From: Marivita hallyeonensis
Lineage (GTDB): Bacteria; Pseudomonadota; Alphaproteobacteria; Rhodobacterales; Rhodobacteraceae
DNA length: 64,000 bases
Reading direction: 5' to 3'
Assembly (NCBI RefSeq): GCF_900129875.1
Contig: NZ_FQXC01000001.1
Span: 372,001 to 436,000 of the forward strand
The notes under the pieces: generated by a model
Database searches by the model: none
Told to the model about the DNA's origin: nothing
The model's input: only the letters and a program-made list of their open reading frames with translations
Translations under genes and position numbers: made by a program
Shown here: positions 34,832 to 42,440 of the stretch, piece by piece
How the letters are laid out: each line of letters starts with the position of its first letter
How positions within the stretch are numbered: the first letter of the stretch is position 1

Positions 34832-35404
34832 TTGTTGGCCAAGACATTCGAAGTCTCAAAGGTCGAGTCTGAAGAAGACCTGCAGGCCGTCGGAGCGTTC
34901 AGGTATCAATGTTACCTGGATGAAGGGCTGATCGCCCCTCAGGCGGATGAGACGTTTCTCGACCAGTACGACTTCGCCCCTTCGGCAAACATCTTCACGA
35001 TCAAGTCGTGCGGAAGGATTGTCGGCACGATCCGGCTGCATATCCTGACCAAGGATAGCCATTCATCGGCGACGATGACTGCTTTTCCCGACATTCTCAT
35101 GCCAAAAGTGTCCGCCGGGATGACCCTGATCGACGGAGCCAGGTTCTCTGTCGCGCCCGATCTGGGCAGCATGCGCCTGCCGGTGGCGCGGCGTACCTTG
35201 CGGCTGTATGCCAAATTCGCGGAAAAACACGCGGTGGATTTCGGTGTTGCGTCGGTCCGGGAAAGCCACGTCAAATTCTACAAACGGCTTTGGGGGTTCG
35301 ACCAGATTGCCGAACCCAGGCCCTATGGGGGGTTGACCGAAAAGCTCGTGCTTTTGGGCGTCGATCTTCGCCATGACAGACAGAGCAATCAGGAAGTCGC
35401 ATAG
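34832..35404 (+). CDS. FeeM/AHL-synthase-like N-acyltransferase
   Basis: 190 residues from a TTG start; GGAAGGA lies 8 nt upstream, and other TTG codons nearby are possible. The fold pattern of the acyl-homoserine-lactone synthase/N-acyl amino acid synthase group (GNAT) is visible: VGAFRYQCYLDEGLI, DETFLDQYDFAPSANIFTI, RIVGTIRLHI, TLIDGARFSVAPDL and VASVRESHVKFYKRLWGFDQI. Such enzymes transfer a fatty acyl group from acyl-ACP to an amino acid or related amine. It is coupled to the ICMT-like gene and flanked by histidine kinases, so it could make a signal; this is inference. A plain GNAT acetyltransferase is the alternative. Confidence 0.7.
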   Translation: MLAKTFEVSKVESEEDLQAVGAFRYQCYLDEGLIAPQADETFLDQYDFAPSANIFTIKSCGRIVGTIRLHILTKDSHSSATMTAFPDILMPKVSAGMTLIDGARFSVAPDLGSMRLPVARRTLRLYAKFAEKHAVDFGVASVRESHVKFYKRLWGFDQIAEPRPYGGLTEKLVLLGVDLRHDRQSNQEVA

Positions 35405-35720
35405 CGCGTCCTAACGATTCGATGTCAGCACGTGCGGCGGCGACCTCGTGTTTCAGAAGCCATCGCATGAGTGTTGCGCGCATTAGTTTCGCGCATGTGT
35501 TGAGGCGGCGAAATCTCGAATCACTCTTGAGTTGTGGTGCACAGCACTTGTCACCGGTGACAGTTGTCGGCGCAAAATCCATGTATTCCGCCCGTTTTAC
35601 GGCTTTTCCGACCGGAGTTGATGCCTAATCGCCCAATTCGTGCCGGATTTTCCTTCCATGGTGCGCTTCAAGCCGGGGCGGATTTACGTTAACGGCAAGT
35701 GTATGAGTTCGAGGCGATAG
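35405..35720. other. Intergenic region upstream of histidine kinase 2
   Basis: About 316 nt with no credible gene. It contains the 14-bp palindrome listed separately. No GGAAC/CGTT stress promoter and no terminator with a T run were found. Confidence 0.5.
35549..35562. promoter_or_regulatory. Perfect 14-bp palindrome, candidate operator
   Basis: TGTCACCGGTGACA reads identically on both strands. It lies about 145 nt after the FeeM-like stop and 160 nt before the kinase start. Size and symmetry fit a dimeric regulator such as the LuxR, GntR or LacI type; the protein is unknown. Confidence 0.5.
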
Positions 35721-37391
35721 ATGAAGCAGGTTCTCGAAAAGCAGGTGAAGGCGCGGGCAGGTTTTGCCGTGGCTCTTTCTGTTTTGTCGGCTGCTGCAAT
35801 CGCCTACGGTGCCGTTCACTATTTGTCACCTGGGCCGCAGCATGACCCGGTGATGGTCCTAATCTCGCTCATTCTGCTTGCTGCCGCGTTGAGTGCGAGC
35901 GTTGTTAATGCAGTTTGGTTCAAAAAGGCGTCAAAACGTCTGCGGACACCGTCTCCGAACCATCACGCGTATCACGACGCATTAGACGAACATGCAATGG
36001 TCTGCGTGGCGGACCGGGATGGTCGCATCACGTCAATCAACACGACCTTTGCGAACACACTGGGTTTCACGCCCGACGATCTGATCGGGCGCAAGCATTC
36101 AGACCTTGTTCAAGGCAGCCGTGCAGCTGAAGCCTATGAGGGCGCCCTTAACGATGCTTCCTCCGGAGAGGTTTGGTCGGGAACGCAGGAGCTTTCCAGC
36201 AAAAGCGGGTCGCGCATTCGGGTTCTGACAACGGTTATGCCGCGGATTTCCAAAGACGGAGGCCGGGACGGGGCCATCTTCGTTCATACAGATGTCTCTG
36301 CGGCCATGGCATCCGGCGCCGAGATCGGTCGCAATGCTGTCGTTGACGCCTTGCGTGACGGCATCGTGGTGTACGATGCGCACACTTTTAAATTGATCTA
36401 CGCGAACGATGCTTTCCTGCGTCGCACAGGTTGGTCGGCCGACGACCCTGCGGAACAGTCCTTGACGAACATGTTCATCGAGACCGAACTCAAGACGTTT
36501 CAGCGATACCTCGATCCGCTTTTGAAGCGGGAGGTGTCACACGTCTTGTTTGAATTCGAGCACGACAGCGGTCCGGTCGAAGTGCTGACTCATGCGGTCG
36601 AAGAGATCGACGGCGCGCGTAGCCTTGTTTCAGTCGTGCGAGATATTACCGAGCGCAAACGCGACGAGCATCTGAAGTTGAGTTCGGTATCGACCGTGAG
36701 CCACGAACTGCGCACGCCTTTGACATCGATCAAGGGTGCGTTGCGCCTGATCGAATCCGGTGCGATGGGATCGTTGAACCCCGAAGTTTCGAAACTCATC
36801 AATGTGGCGCATCGCAATTCGGATCGTCTTCTTGCGATCGTGAACGATATTCTGACTTTGGAGAAATTGCATTCGGGGGATCTGATGATCAGCCCCGAGG
36901 ATGTGGACCTCCGCGCACTTTTGAACGATGCGGCGGAGTCGAATGCGCCTTTCGCAGCGGAGTGTCATGTCAGGTTCGTTGTCGAAACGATGCCGGAACC
37001 CGCCCTTGTGCGCGCGGATCCACATCGATTGATGCAGGTGATGTCGAATCTCTTGTCGAATGCGGCCAAGTTCTCGCCAGAAGGGGCAGGGGTGGTCCTG
37101 CGGATTTCGGATCGCGGTTCTTGCTGGCGGGTCTCAGTCGAGGACGACGGACCGGGGATACCGGATCATGCCCACGAAACGCTGTTCGACAGTTTCATCC
37201 AGATCGACAGCCCGAAGAACAAATCGATCCCGAGCACCGGCCTTGGCCTGACGATTTGCCGAGAAATTGTGCAACGGCATGGCGGCCGAATTGCCTTTGA
37301 GACCGAAGAAGGCTGCGGAAGTACCTTCTATTTTGAGCTAGAGAAGGCTTCCCTGACAAAACCCCGTTCCATGACGACGGCAGTTGCGTAG
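35721..37391 (+). CDS. PAS-domain membrane histidine kinase
   Basis: 556 residues. Two hydrophobic helices at about 13-32 and 44-65, then two PAS domains (MVCVADRDGRITSINTTFANTLGFTPDDLIG at about 92-215; DGIVVYDAHTFKLIYANDAFLRRTGWSADD at about 213-315). A HisKA box VSHELRTPLTSIKG (about 327) and HATPase_c (NLLSNAAKFSPE, EDDGPGIPD, STGLGLTICREIV) follow. The catalytic core resembles that of kinase 1 closely around SHELRTPLTSIKG-L. The short loop between helices suggests cytoplasmic PAS sensing. Followed after 25 nt by a single receiver gene, its likely partner. Confidence 0.9.
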   Translation: MKQVLEKQVKARAGFAVALSVLSAAAIAYGAVHYLSPGPQHDPVMVLISLILLAAALSASVVNAVWFKKASKRLRTPSPNHHAYHDALDEHAMVCVADRDGRITSINTTFANTLGFTPDDLIGRKHSDLVQGSRAAEAYEGALNDASSGEVWSGTQELSSKSGSRIRVLTTVMPRISKDGGRDGAIFVHTDVSAAMASGAEIGRNAVVDALRDGIVVYDAHTFKLIYANDAFLRRTGWSADDPAEQSLTNMFIETELKTFQRYLDPLLKREVSHVLFEFEHDSGPVEVLTHAVEEIDGARSLVSVVRDITERKRDEHLKLSSVSTVSHELRTPLTSIKGALRLIESGAMGSLNPEVSKLINVAHRNSDRLLAIVNDILTLEKLHSGDLMISPEDVDLRALLNDAAESNAPFAAECHVRFVVETMPEPALVRADPHRLMQVMSNLLSNAAKFSPEGAGVVLRISDRGSCWRVSVEDDGPGIPDHAHETLFDSFIQIDSPKNKSIPSTGLGLTICREIVQRHGGRIAFETEEGCGSTFYFELEKASLTKPRSMTTAVA

Positions 37392-37416
37392 TATCGCTCC
37401 CGAAAGGGAGGGCACG

Positions 37417-37812
37417 ATGCCGGAACTCAAGACCATTCTGCATGTCGACGATGACGAGGATATCCTCGAAATCGCAAAACTGTCTCTGGAAGTCGTGGAC
37501 AACTTTGAGCTCTACCAATTCAACTCAGGTGCCGCCGCCCTGGAGGCTTTCGACAGTATCGCTCCCCAGCTTCTGCTGCTAGACGTGATGATGCCGGCAA
37601 TGACCGGGCCGGAGCTGTGGCAGCGTGTGAAGCAGGATTACGCGGACCGTACCGTTCCGACGATCTTCATGACGGCCAAGGCGGAAGAGGCGACGTCGCG
37701 CGATCTGATCACAGCGGGAGCGCTGGAGGTGATCACGAAACCATTCGATCCGATGTCCCTTGGCGGACAGGTCAGAGATGCTTGGACGCAGTGGCACGCT
37801 CGCCAGGGCTAG
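37417..37812 (+). CDS. Single-domain response regulator
   Basis: 131 residues, only a receiver. Acidic pocket HVDDDEDILEIA, phospho-acceptor Asp in LLLLDVMMPAMTGPEL, Thr/Lys in MTAKAEEATSRDL and TKPFDPMSL. AAAGGGAGGGCACG precedes the start at 37417. With no output domain it should act by protein contact or as an intermediate in a phosphorelay, consistent with the kinase before it and the Hpt protein after it. Confidence 0.92.
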   Translation: MPELKTILHVDDDEDILEIAKLSLEVVDNFELYQFNSGAAALEAFDSIAPQLLLLDVMMPAMTGPELWQRVKQDYADRTVPTIFMTAKAEEATSRDLITAGALEVITKPFDPMSLGGQVRDAWTQWHARQG

Positions 37813-37999
37813 TCACGAATTTCGAAATTTCGCGTGCGAAGACGGTCTGCCAAATTTGTACCGCATTCTTGTTTCACCATGACGCCATCGCGGCGCTGGC
37901 CGGTGTGGTATCATTCAGGGAAAAGCTCGGGTCTCGCATGGCTCTGGCTTTTGAGGATGCCCATCGGGTTACGGCCGCACTCAAGTTACGGAGTCCGCC

Positions 38000-38380
38000 A
38001 TGCCCAGTCTTTCGTCGCAGAAATCCAGTTCTATGGATAAGGGATCGCGGGCAGCCGAACTCAGCATGCGGCTCGCGAGTATTCGCAAAGACTTTCTGGA
38101 TCGACTCGTCGAACGCCGCGCGCGTATTGCGGCGTTGGTGAATGACATTGATCAGACCGCGCCGACACCTGAGGCCGCGGAAGGCATTCGTCACAACGCT
38201 CACAAAATCGCGGGCGTCGCGGCGACACTTGGCTTCCCGCGATTGGGAGAGCTGGCCGCAGCGCTTGACGCGTCTCTTGTCGCGCACGCGGATCAGATCG
38301 ACTGGGAACCGACCCGCGACCTGACCAATGAGCTGTTGGCGGAAATCGAGGTTGTGTTGAACGCCGAGACGGCGAAGTAA
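38000..38380 (+). CDS. Hpt (histidine phosphotransfer) domain protein
   Basis: 126 residues, mainly helical. The phosphotransfer motif is IRHNAHKIAGVAATLGFPRLGELAAALD, with the expected H-K-x-x-G-x(n)-L-G spacing. GGAG lies 6 nt before the ATG at 38000; an in-frame ATG at 38033 is possible. It stands 187 nt after the receiver gene. Expected to shuttle phosphate between receivers, possibly reaching the two GGDEF-like regulators. Confidence 0.85.
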   Translation: MPSLSSQKSSSMDKGSRAAELSMRLASIRKDFLDRLVERRARIAALVNDIDQTAPTPEAAEGIRHNAHKIAGVAATLGFPRLGELAAALDASLVAHADQIDWEPTRDLTNELLAEIEVVLNAETAK

Positions 38381-39013
38381 GCGCCGGCAACCTTGGTAAG
38401 TAATGAGTTCCAAGCTTGTAACTGGCTATCGCCAGGACTCACACGCTGTATTCGTGGATAAAGCGAGCAAAGCGCAAGGAAGCGCCACTTTCCTCATGTG
38501 AGCACTGAACGATATCCGGATTTCCGGTCGTCTGGCATGTTTCTGCCGATGCAGTGTGAGCAAACGAGCTTTAACTTGCTGGTTTTCGCTAAAGCCAAAA
38601 AACTCCTTTGAAGACAGTGCGGAACTGAGCAGAAAACGCGCAAGCGATGATGCTCAAAGCTGCCCTTACGTAAAGCAAGTTCGCGGAAGTTTTTGGAATA
38701 ACAGGGTGAATTCGCGGATTCGTCGCAAGCGAATCATTATGGTTAACAGGCGAAGAAAACGCGTCTTGAACCCTCGAAGAATCAAATTGCTCCGATTTTC
38801 TCAAATTAATTGCAGAATGGGCCAAAAATAAGACCCCAGCCAAAAAAGTACAGTTCTCCAATTTTTTCAACGCGATACGTGCCGATTTCACTGCTTTGAA
38901 AAAGTTTAGCGGTCAAAGATCCGACGCGTTTTCGTCCGAGAATTCCCCAAACCTTCGCTACGCCGAATTCATCCACTGTTTGCTGCACGCATGGGGAGCA
39001 GGAAGGCGAAACG
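38381..39013. other. AT-rich intergenic region upstream of the first tadG-like gene
   Basis: About 630 nt, clearly AT-richer than the rest, with many A/T tracts. The open frame at 38556-38831 has no ribosome site and a composition unlike its neighbours (very Arg/Lys rich), so I do not call it. A small inverted repeat GATTCG-N7-CGAATC lies at 38717-38735. This probably contains the promoter and control sites for the pilus-type triplet; a small RNA is possible but unsupported. Confidence 0.5.
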
Positions 39014-40957
39014 ATGAATACTGGAACAGTCAGACACTATCTGAAGAGGGAGGACGGAAACGTCACCGTCTTCTCAATTTTCATGGGGGTCCTGATCTTG
39101 GTGATCACGGGCGCGTCGGTTGACCTGATGCGTCTGGAATCCACCCGGGTCGCACTACAAAGCACAATGGACCGCGCGGTGATCGCCGCGGCGGACCTCG
39201 ACCAGACGCAAGACCCGTCTACCGTTGTGGAAGACTATCTCAACAAGGCCAGCATGAGCGGCGCACTCAATGGCGTCTCTGTCGAGACGGCGTTGAACGC
39301 CCGAACCGTTTCTGCCAACGGTTCGACAGACCTCGACACGTTTTTCATGCGGATGTCGGGTTGGGACACTCTAACGGCGCCGGCGCTCAGCACTGCCGAT
39401 GAGCGGATCGCGAATGTGGAGATCTCGCTTGTTCTCGATATTTCGGGTTCAATGCGGCACAATGAGCGGATGACCCGGATGAAGCCTGCCGCGCAGGACT
39501 TTGTCAGGAAAGTCATGTCGGACGAGTCCTCTGGCGTGACAACGCTCAACCTCGTTCCCTTTGCGGGCCATGTGAACCCGGGCGACACGCTTTTCGATTT
39601 CTTCCGTGGCGAACGTCCGAAGCTTAAGAAGGGCAATAACGGCTGGGGCAACGGCGACCAGGACGCGCCCGGGGGCTCGCTCTGCAACAACAACGCCGAG
39701 AACGCTGATGAGGCACTTTTGTCGCCGGAATGTGGGAATGCACCCGTGGGTGCTGACGCAGCCGCCACCATTCCGCTCGTGACGACGTTTTTCCCCGAAT
39801 GGCCGAATGCGATCGAGACCGTCATGTTCTACTTCGATACGGACGAAGACGATGTCTACAATCGCGCCCACAAGGTCACCAATATTCCCGTCAATGCACC
39901 GCGTGATGCGGATCACTTCTTCAGAGGTCTGGTGGCGTATCTGATGGCGCAGGACAGTGAACTGAGCTCTCCCGGCCAATTCCTGGGAATGTCGATAGAA
40001 GGCGGCTGGGCAAAAGACACAAAGTACTTCCAGGTCAAGGGTGACCAGAACATGGAAGACTCCGATATCGGACCCAGCAAACACAAGGGCAAGTTCCCGG
40101 GCAATACATACGATTACGCCGGTGTCGACATTGTCCACTGGACCGACTCGTATGTCTCACCGAATATCGAACTCGTCGCTGCTGAAGGTGGGGCCAACAC
40201 GTCTGCCGACACCACTACCGGCGCGGATTCCGATCAAAACATCAACATGCCGTCATCCTGCGTCGAGATTTACGACAATGAGTTCATGACGACGGCCATG
40301 CCGCTGTCCGACGACTACGTGCCGCACTTCATGTTCTGGGAAATCGATCGTGAAGTGATGCAATGGGGCTGGTGCCCCGGTGAGGATGCGACGATCCAAT
40401 ACTACTCGGCGGACCGTCAGTTTCTCGTCGATTACATCGGTGACATGCCCATGTATGACGGCACCGGGTTGCCCTACGGCATGAAGTACGCGCTTGCGTT
40501 GCTTGATCCGGGCAACCGTGACGAGGTCAGCTTCCTGATCACTGAAGGGTTGGTGGACTCTCGTTTCGAAGGCCGACCGATCGATTGGAACGACACTGAG
40601 ACCGAAAAGTACATCGTGCTTATGACGGATGGACAAACCACCGATCAATACCGTCCAAACGATCCGAAAGCCGCGATCAACAGCGAGGTTGAGCTGAACA
40701 ACCAAGGTTCAGGCACGTATCACAACTTCTCGGTGAAATCGAACAACATCTCCAACCTTCTGGCGCAGTGTGAGCTTGCCAAAGAGCTTGGCGTCACTGT
40801 CTTCACGATCGCTTTCGAAACGAACGCATCGGCCACCAACGACATGAAAGCCTGTGCGTCGTCCGTTAGTCACTTCTTCCATGTCCAGGGCGAGGAAATC
40901 TCGGATGCCTTCGACATGGTGGCGCGCCAAATCAACAACCTGAGGCTGATCCAATGA
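39014..40957 (+). CDS. TadG-like pilus assembly protein with von Willebrand A domain, copy 1
   Basis: 647 residues. One N-terminal hydrophobic helix (about 18-40, FSIFMGVLILVITGASVDL) follows the TadE/TadG-type leader REDGNVTVF. The VWA domain begins at VEISLVLDISGSMRHN (MIDAS DxSxS) and ends near IVLMTDGQTTDQY and VTVFTIAFET. Between these lies an insert of about 300 residues including the 26-residue Cys module at 39635-39712. Predicted to be membrane-anchored with the VWA domain outside the cytoplasm, as in Flp/Tad pilus loci. First of a three-gene operon, overlapping tadE by 4 nt. About 100 residues longer than copy 2. Confidence 0.87.
   Translation: MNTGTVRHYLKREDGNVTVFSIFMGVLILVITGASVDLMRLESTRVALQSTMDRAVIAAADLDQTQDPSTVVEDYLNKASMSGALNGVSVETALNARTVSANGSTDLDTFFMRMSGWDTLTAPALSTADERIANVEISLVLDISGSMRHNERMTRMKPAAQDFVRKVMSDESSGVTTLNLVPFAGHVNPGDTLFDFFRGERPKLKKGNNGWGNGDQDAPGGSLCNNNAENADEALLSPECGNAPVGADAAATIPLVTTFFPEWPNAIETVMFYFDTDEDDVYNRAHKVTNIPVNAPRDADHFFRGLVAYLMAQDSELSSPGQFLGMSIEGGWAKDTKYFQVKGDQNMEDSDIGPSKHKGKFPGNTYDYAGVDIVHWTDSYVSPNIELVAAEGGANTSADTTTGADSDQNINMPSSCVEIYDNEFMTTAMPLSDDYVPHFMFWEIDREVMQWGWCPGEDATIQYYSADRQFLVDYIGDMPMYDGTGLPYGMKYALALLDPGNRDEVSFLITEGLVDSRFEGRPIDWNDTETEKYIVLMTDGQTTDQYRPNDPKAAINSEVELNNQGSGTYHNFSVKSNNISNLLAQCELAKELGVTVFTIAFETNASATNDMKACASSVSHFFHVQGEEISDAFDMVARQINNLRLIQ
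39635..39712 (+). repeat. 26-codon Cys module, copy A (in TadG-like protein 1)
   Basis: Encodes a peptide starting NNGWGNGDQDAPGGSL with a Cys at module position 17. A second Cys follows 16 residues later, at 39731-39733, giving C-x15-C. The same 26 residues are encoded at 45906-45983 on the other strand. I count 67 of 78 matching bases, and all 11 differences are silent. Confidence 0.92.
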
Positions 40958-41490
40958 CACAGCGTCTTACAAAACTCTTTTCACGCTTTCGTCGTGACGA
41001 AAACGGATCGGCCAGCATCGAATTTGTCCTCTACTTCTCGGTCATATTCGTAATCCTTGCTGCGGCGATCGAACTGGCAAACATCAATCTTCGGCATGCG
41101 ATGCTCGAACGGGCGGTCGAAATCGCCGTACGCGATATCCGCCTGAGCACCGGGGATGTCCCGACCTTCGAGGATGTCCGGGCGAAGATCTGTGAAGAAG
41201 CGGCCGTGATTGATGAGTGCGACAGCAACCTGATGCTCGAGATGAAGCAGGTGAACCCCACCAACTTCACCTCACTGCCGGAAGTGCCGGATTGCATCAA
41301 CTCTCAGCAGGACCCGCGTCCCGTCCGACAATTCGAAGCCGGGCAGGACAATGATCTGATGCTGATCCGCGCCTGCCTTAAGTACAATCCTGTCTTTCCC
41401 ACCGGGCCTTTGGCCGCCGCGATCGACATGGATGATGACGGCTACGCAAAGCTGATCGTCCGGTCAGCCTTTGTTCAGGAACCGAGGTAA
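40954..41490 (+). CDS. TadE-like pilus assembly protein, copy 1
   Basis: 178 residues. A TadE-type N-terminus, RRDENGSASIEFVLYFSVIFVILAAAIELAN, has the Glu-containing hydrophobic helix typical of TadE pseudopilins. The rest is periplasmic with paired Cys (KICEEAAVIDECDSNL, DCINSQ, IRACLKY) that could form disulfides. It pairs with 46577-47116, which has the same Cys pattern (ICDSAP, LDCDSM, ADCEDV, LRACYKY). The middle gene of the triplet. Confidence 0.87.
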   Translation: MTQRLTKLFSRFRRDENGSASIEFVLYFSVIFVILAAAIELANINLRHAMLERAVEIAVRDIRLSTGDVPTFEDVRAKICEEAAVIDECDSNLMLEMKQVNPTNFTSLPEVPDCINSQQDPRPVRQFEAGQDNDLMLIRACLKYNPVFPTGPLAAAIDMDDDGYAKLIVRSAFVQEPR

Positions 41491-41495
41491 CCCCA

Positions 41496-42077
41496 ATGCT
41501 GAAACTTCTCAAAACACGCCTGACGTCGTTCGCTCGTGACACAAAGGGCAACATGTCCATCGAAGCCCTGATCTTCGTGCCATTCATGCTCACGGTCTTG
41601 GCGGCCACGTTCTCGCTCTACGATGCGTTTCGGTTCAAGTCCCTTAACACGAAAGCGGCGTACACGATCTCGGATGCGCTCTCTCGACAGACCGATGCGG
41701 TCACCCCGGCCTATCTTGACGGAATGGTGTCCACACTGAATTTCCTCACTCGATCAGAAGACGTCTATTCCCTTCGTGTGACCACGGTTCAGTACGATGC
41801 CGATGATGACGCCTATGACATCAAGTGGTCCCAGGCCCGTGGAAAGTTTGCGTCAATGGATGCGAACGAACTCGCGTCCAAGATTGAACAGTTGCCGACG
41901 ATGCTGGACAACGAAACCATCATCTTGGTCGAGACGCACTCAACCTATGAGACGCCGTTTGCGATCGACGAAATCCTCACCGATGAACTGTTTTACAACT
42001 TCACGTTCACACGTCCCCGCTTCGCGCCGCAGTTGATCTGGCACGAAGACCTGGACTTCGGTCCGGAAACGTCCTGA
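41496..42077 (+). CDS. TadE/TadF-like pilus assembly protein, copy 1
   Basis: 193 residues. The N-terminal RDTKGNMSIEALIFVPFMLTVLAATFSLYDAFR is the same pilin-like helix type. The periplasmic part shares KAAYTISDALSRQTD, VTTVQYD and FTRPRFAPQLIW with its paralogue at 45819-46577, but this copy ends at residue 193 and lacks the C-terminal Cys module. Third gene of the triplet, 5 nt after tadE. No other tad genes (cpaB, tadA-D) are in the window. Confidence 0.85.
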   Translation: MLKLLKTRLTSFARDTKGNMSIEALIFVPFMLTVLAATFSLYDAFRFKSLNTKAAYTISDALSRQTDAVTPAYLDGMVSTLNFLTRSEDVYSLRVTTVQYDADDDAYDIKWSQARGKFASMDANELASKIEQLPTMLDNETIILVETHSTYETPFAIDEILTDELFYNFTFTRPRFAPQLIWHEDLDFGPETS

Positions 42078-42246
42078 CGGTATATCGAGGCAGGCAAAGA
42101 GCAGCCTTCCAGGAAAGTCCAAGCCAGCGAATGACGCAATTCGTTGCGCTTGGACTCTTCGAGTTTTCGCCTTCCGGTTTCGCGCAGGCGAGCTTCGGGA
42201 GGCGCTTGACCTCTTAGTTCCCATCGCATACGTCAGGTCTAACTGA

Positions 42247-42320
42247 GCGGGCGTTGTGTAGTGGTAAGACCTTAGCCTTCCAAGCTAATGACGCGGGTTC
42301 GATTCCCGCCGCCCGCTCCA
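42247..42320 (+). tRNA. tRNA-Gly (anticodon TCC)
   Basis: Full cloverleaf: acceptor GCGGGCG/CGCCCGC, D arm with AGTGGTA, anticodon stem TTAGC/GCTAA around loop CTTCCAA (anticodon TCC), T arm GCGGG-TTCGATT-CCCGC, discriminator T and an encoded CCA. Reads GGA/GGG. No integrase is adjacent. Confidence 0.97.
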
Positions 42321-42440
42321 GGAAAACCATCCAGCATCGCTGACCTGAGACGCGGCAAAACGGCCATTTGCCGCGCTGTGCCTTGACCCTCGGGGTCTGC
42401 CCACGGTTTAACACGTGCCAGTTCTATCGACAGGTTCCAG

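Noticed and set aside
38556-38831. Possible 91-codon gene in the AT-rich region
   Set aside because: No ribosome site, very basic and atypical composition, no recognisable fold.
42247-42320. tRNA-Gly as an attachment site for a genomic island
   Set aside because: No integrase nearby and I found no direct repeat of the tRNA 3' end in the flanking sequence.
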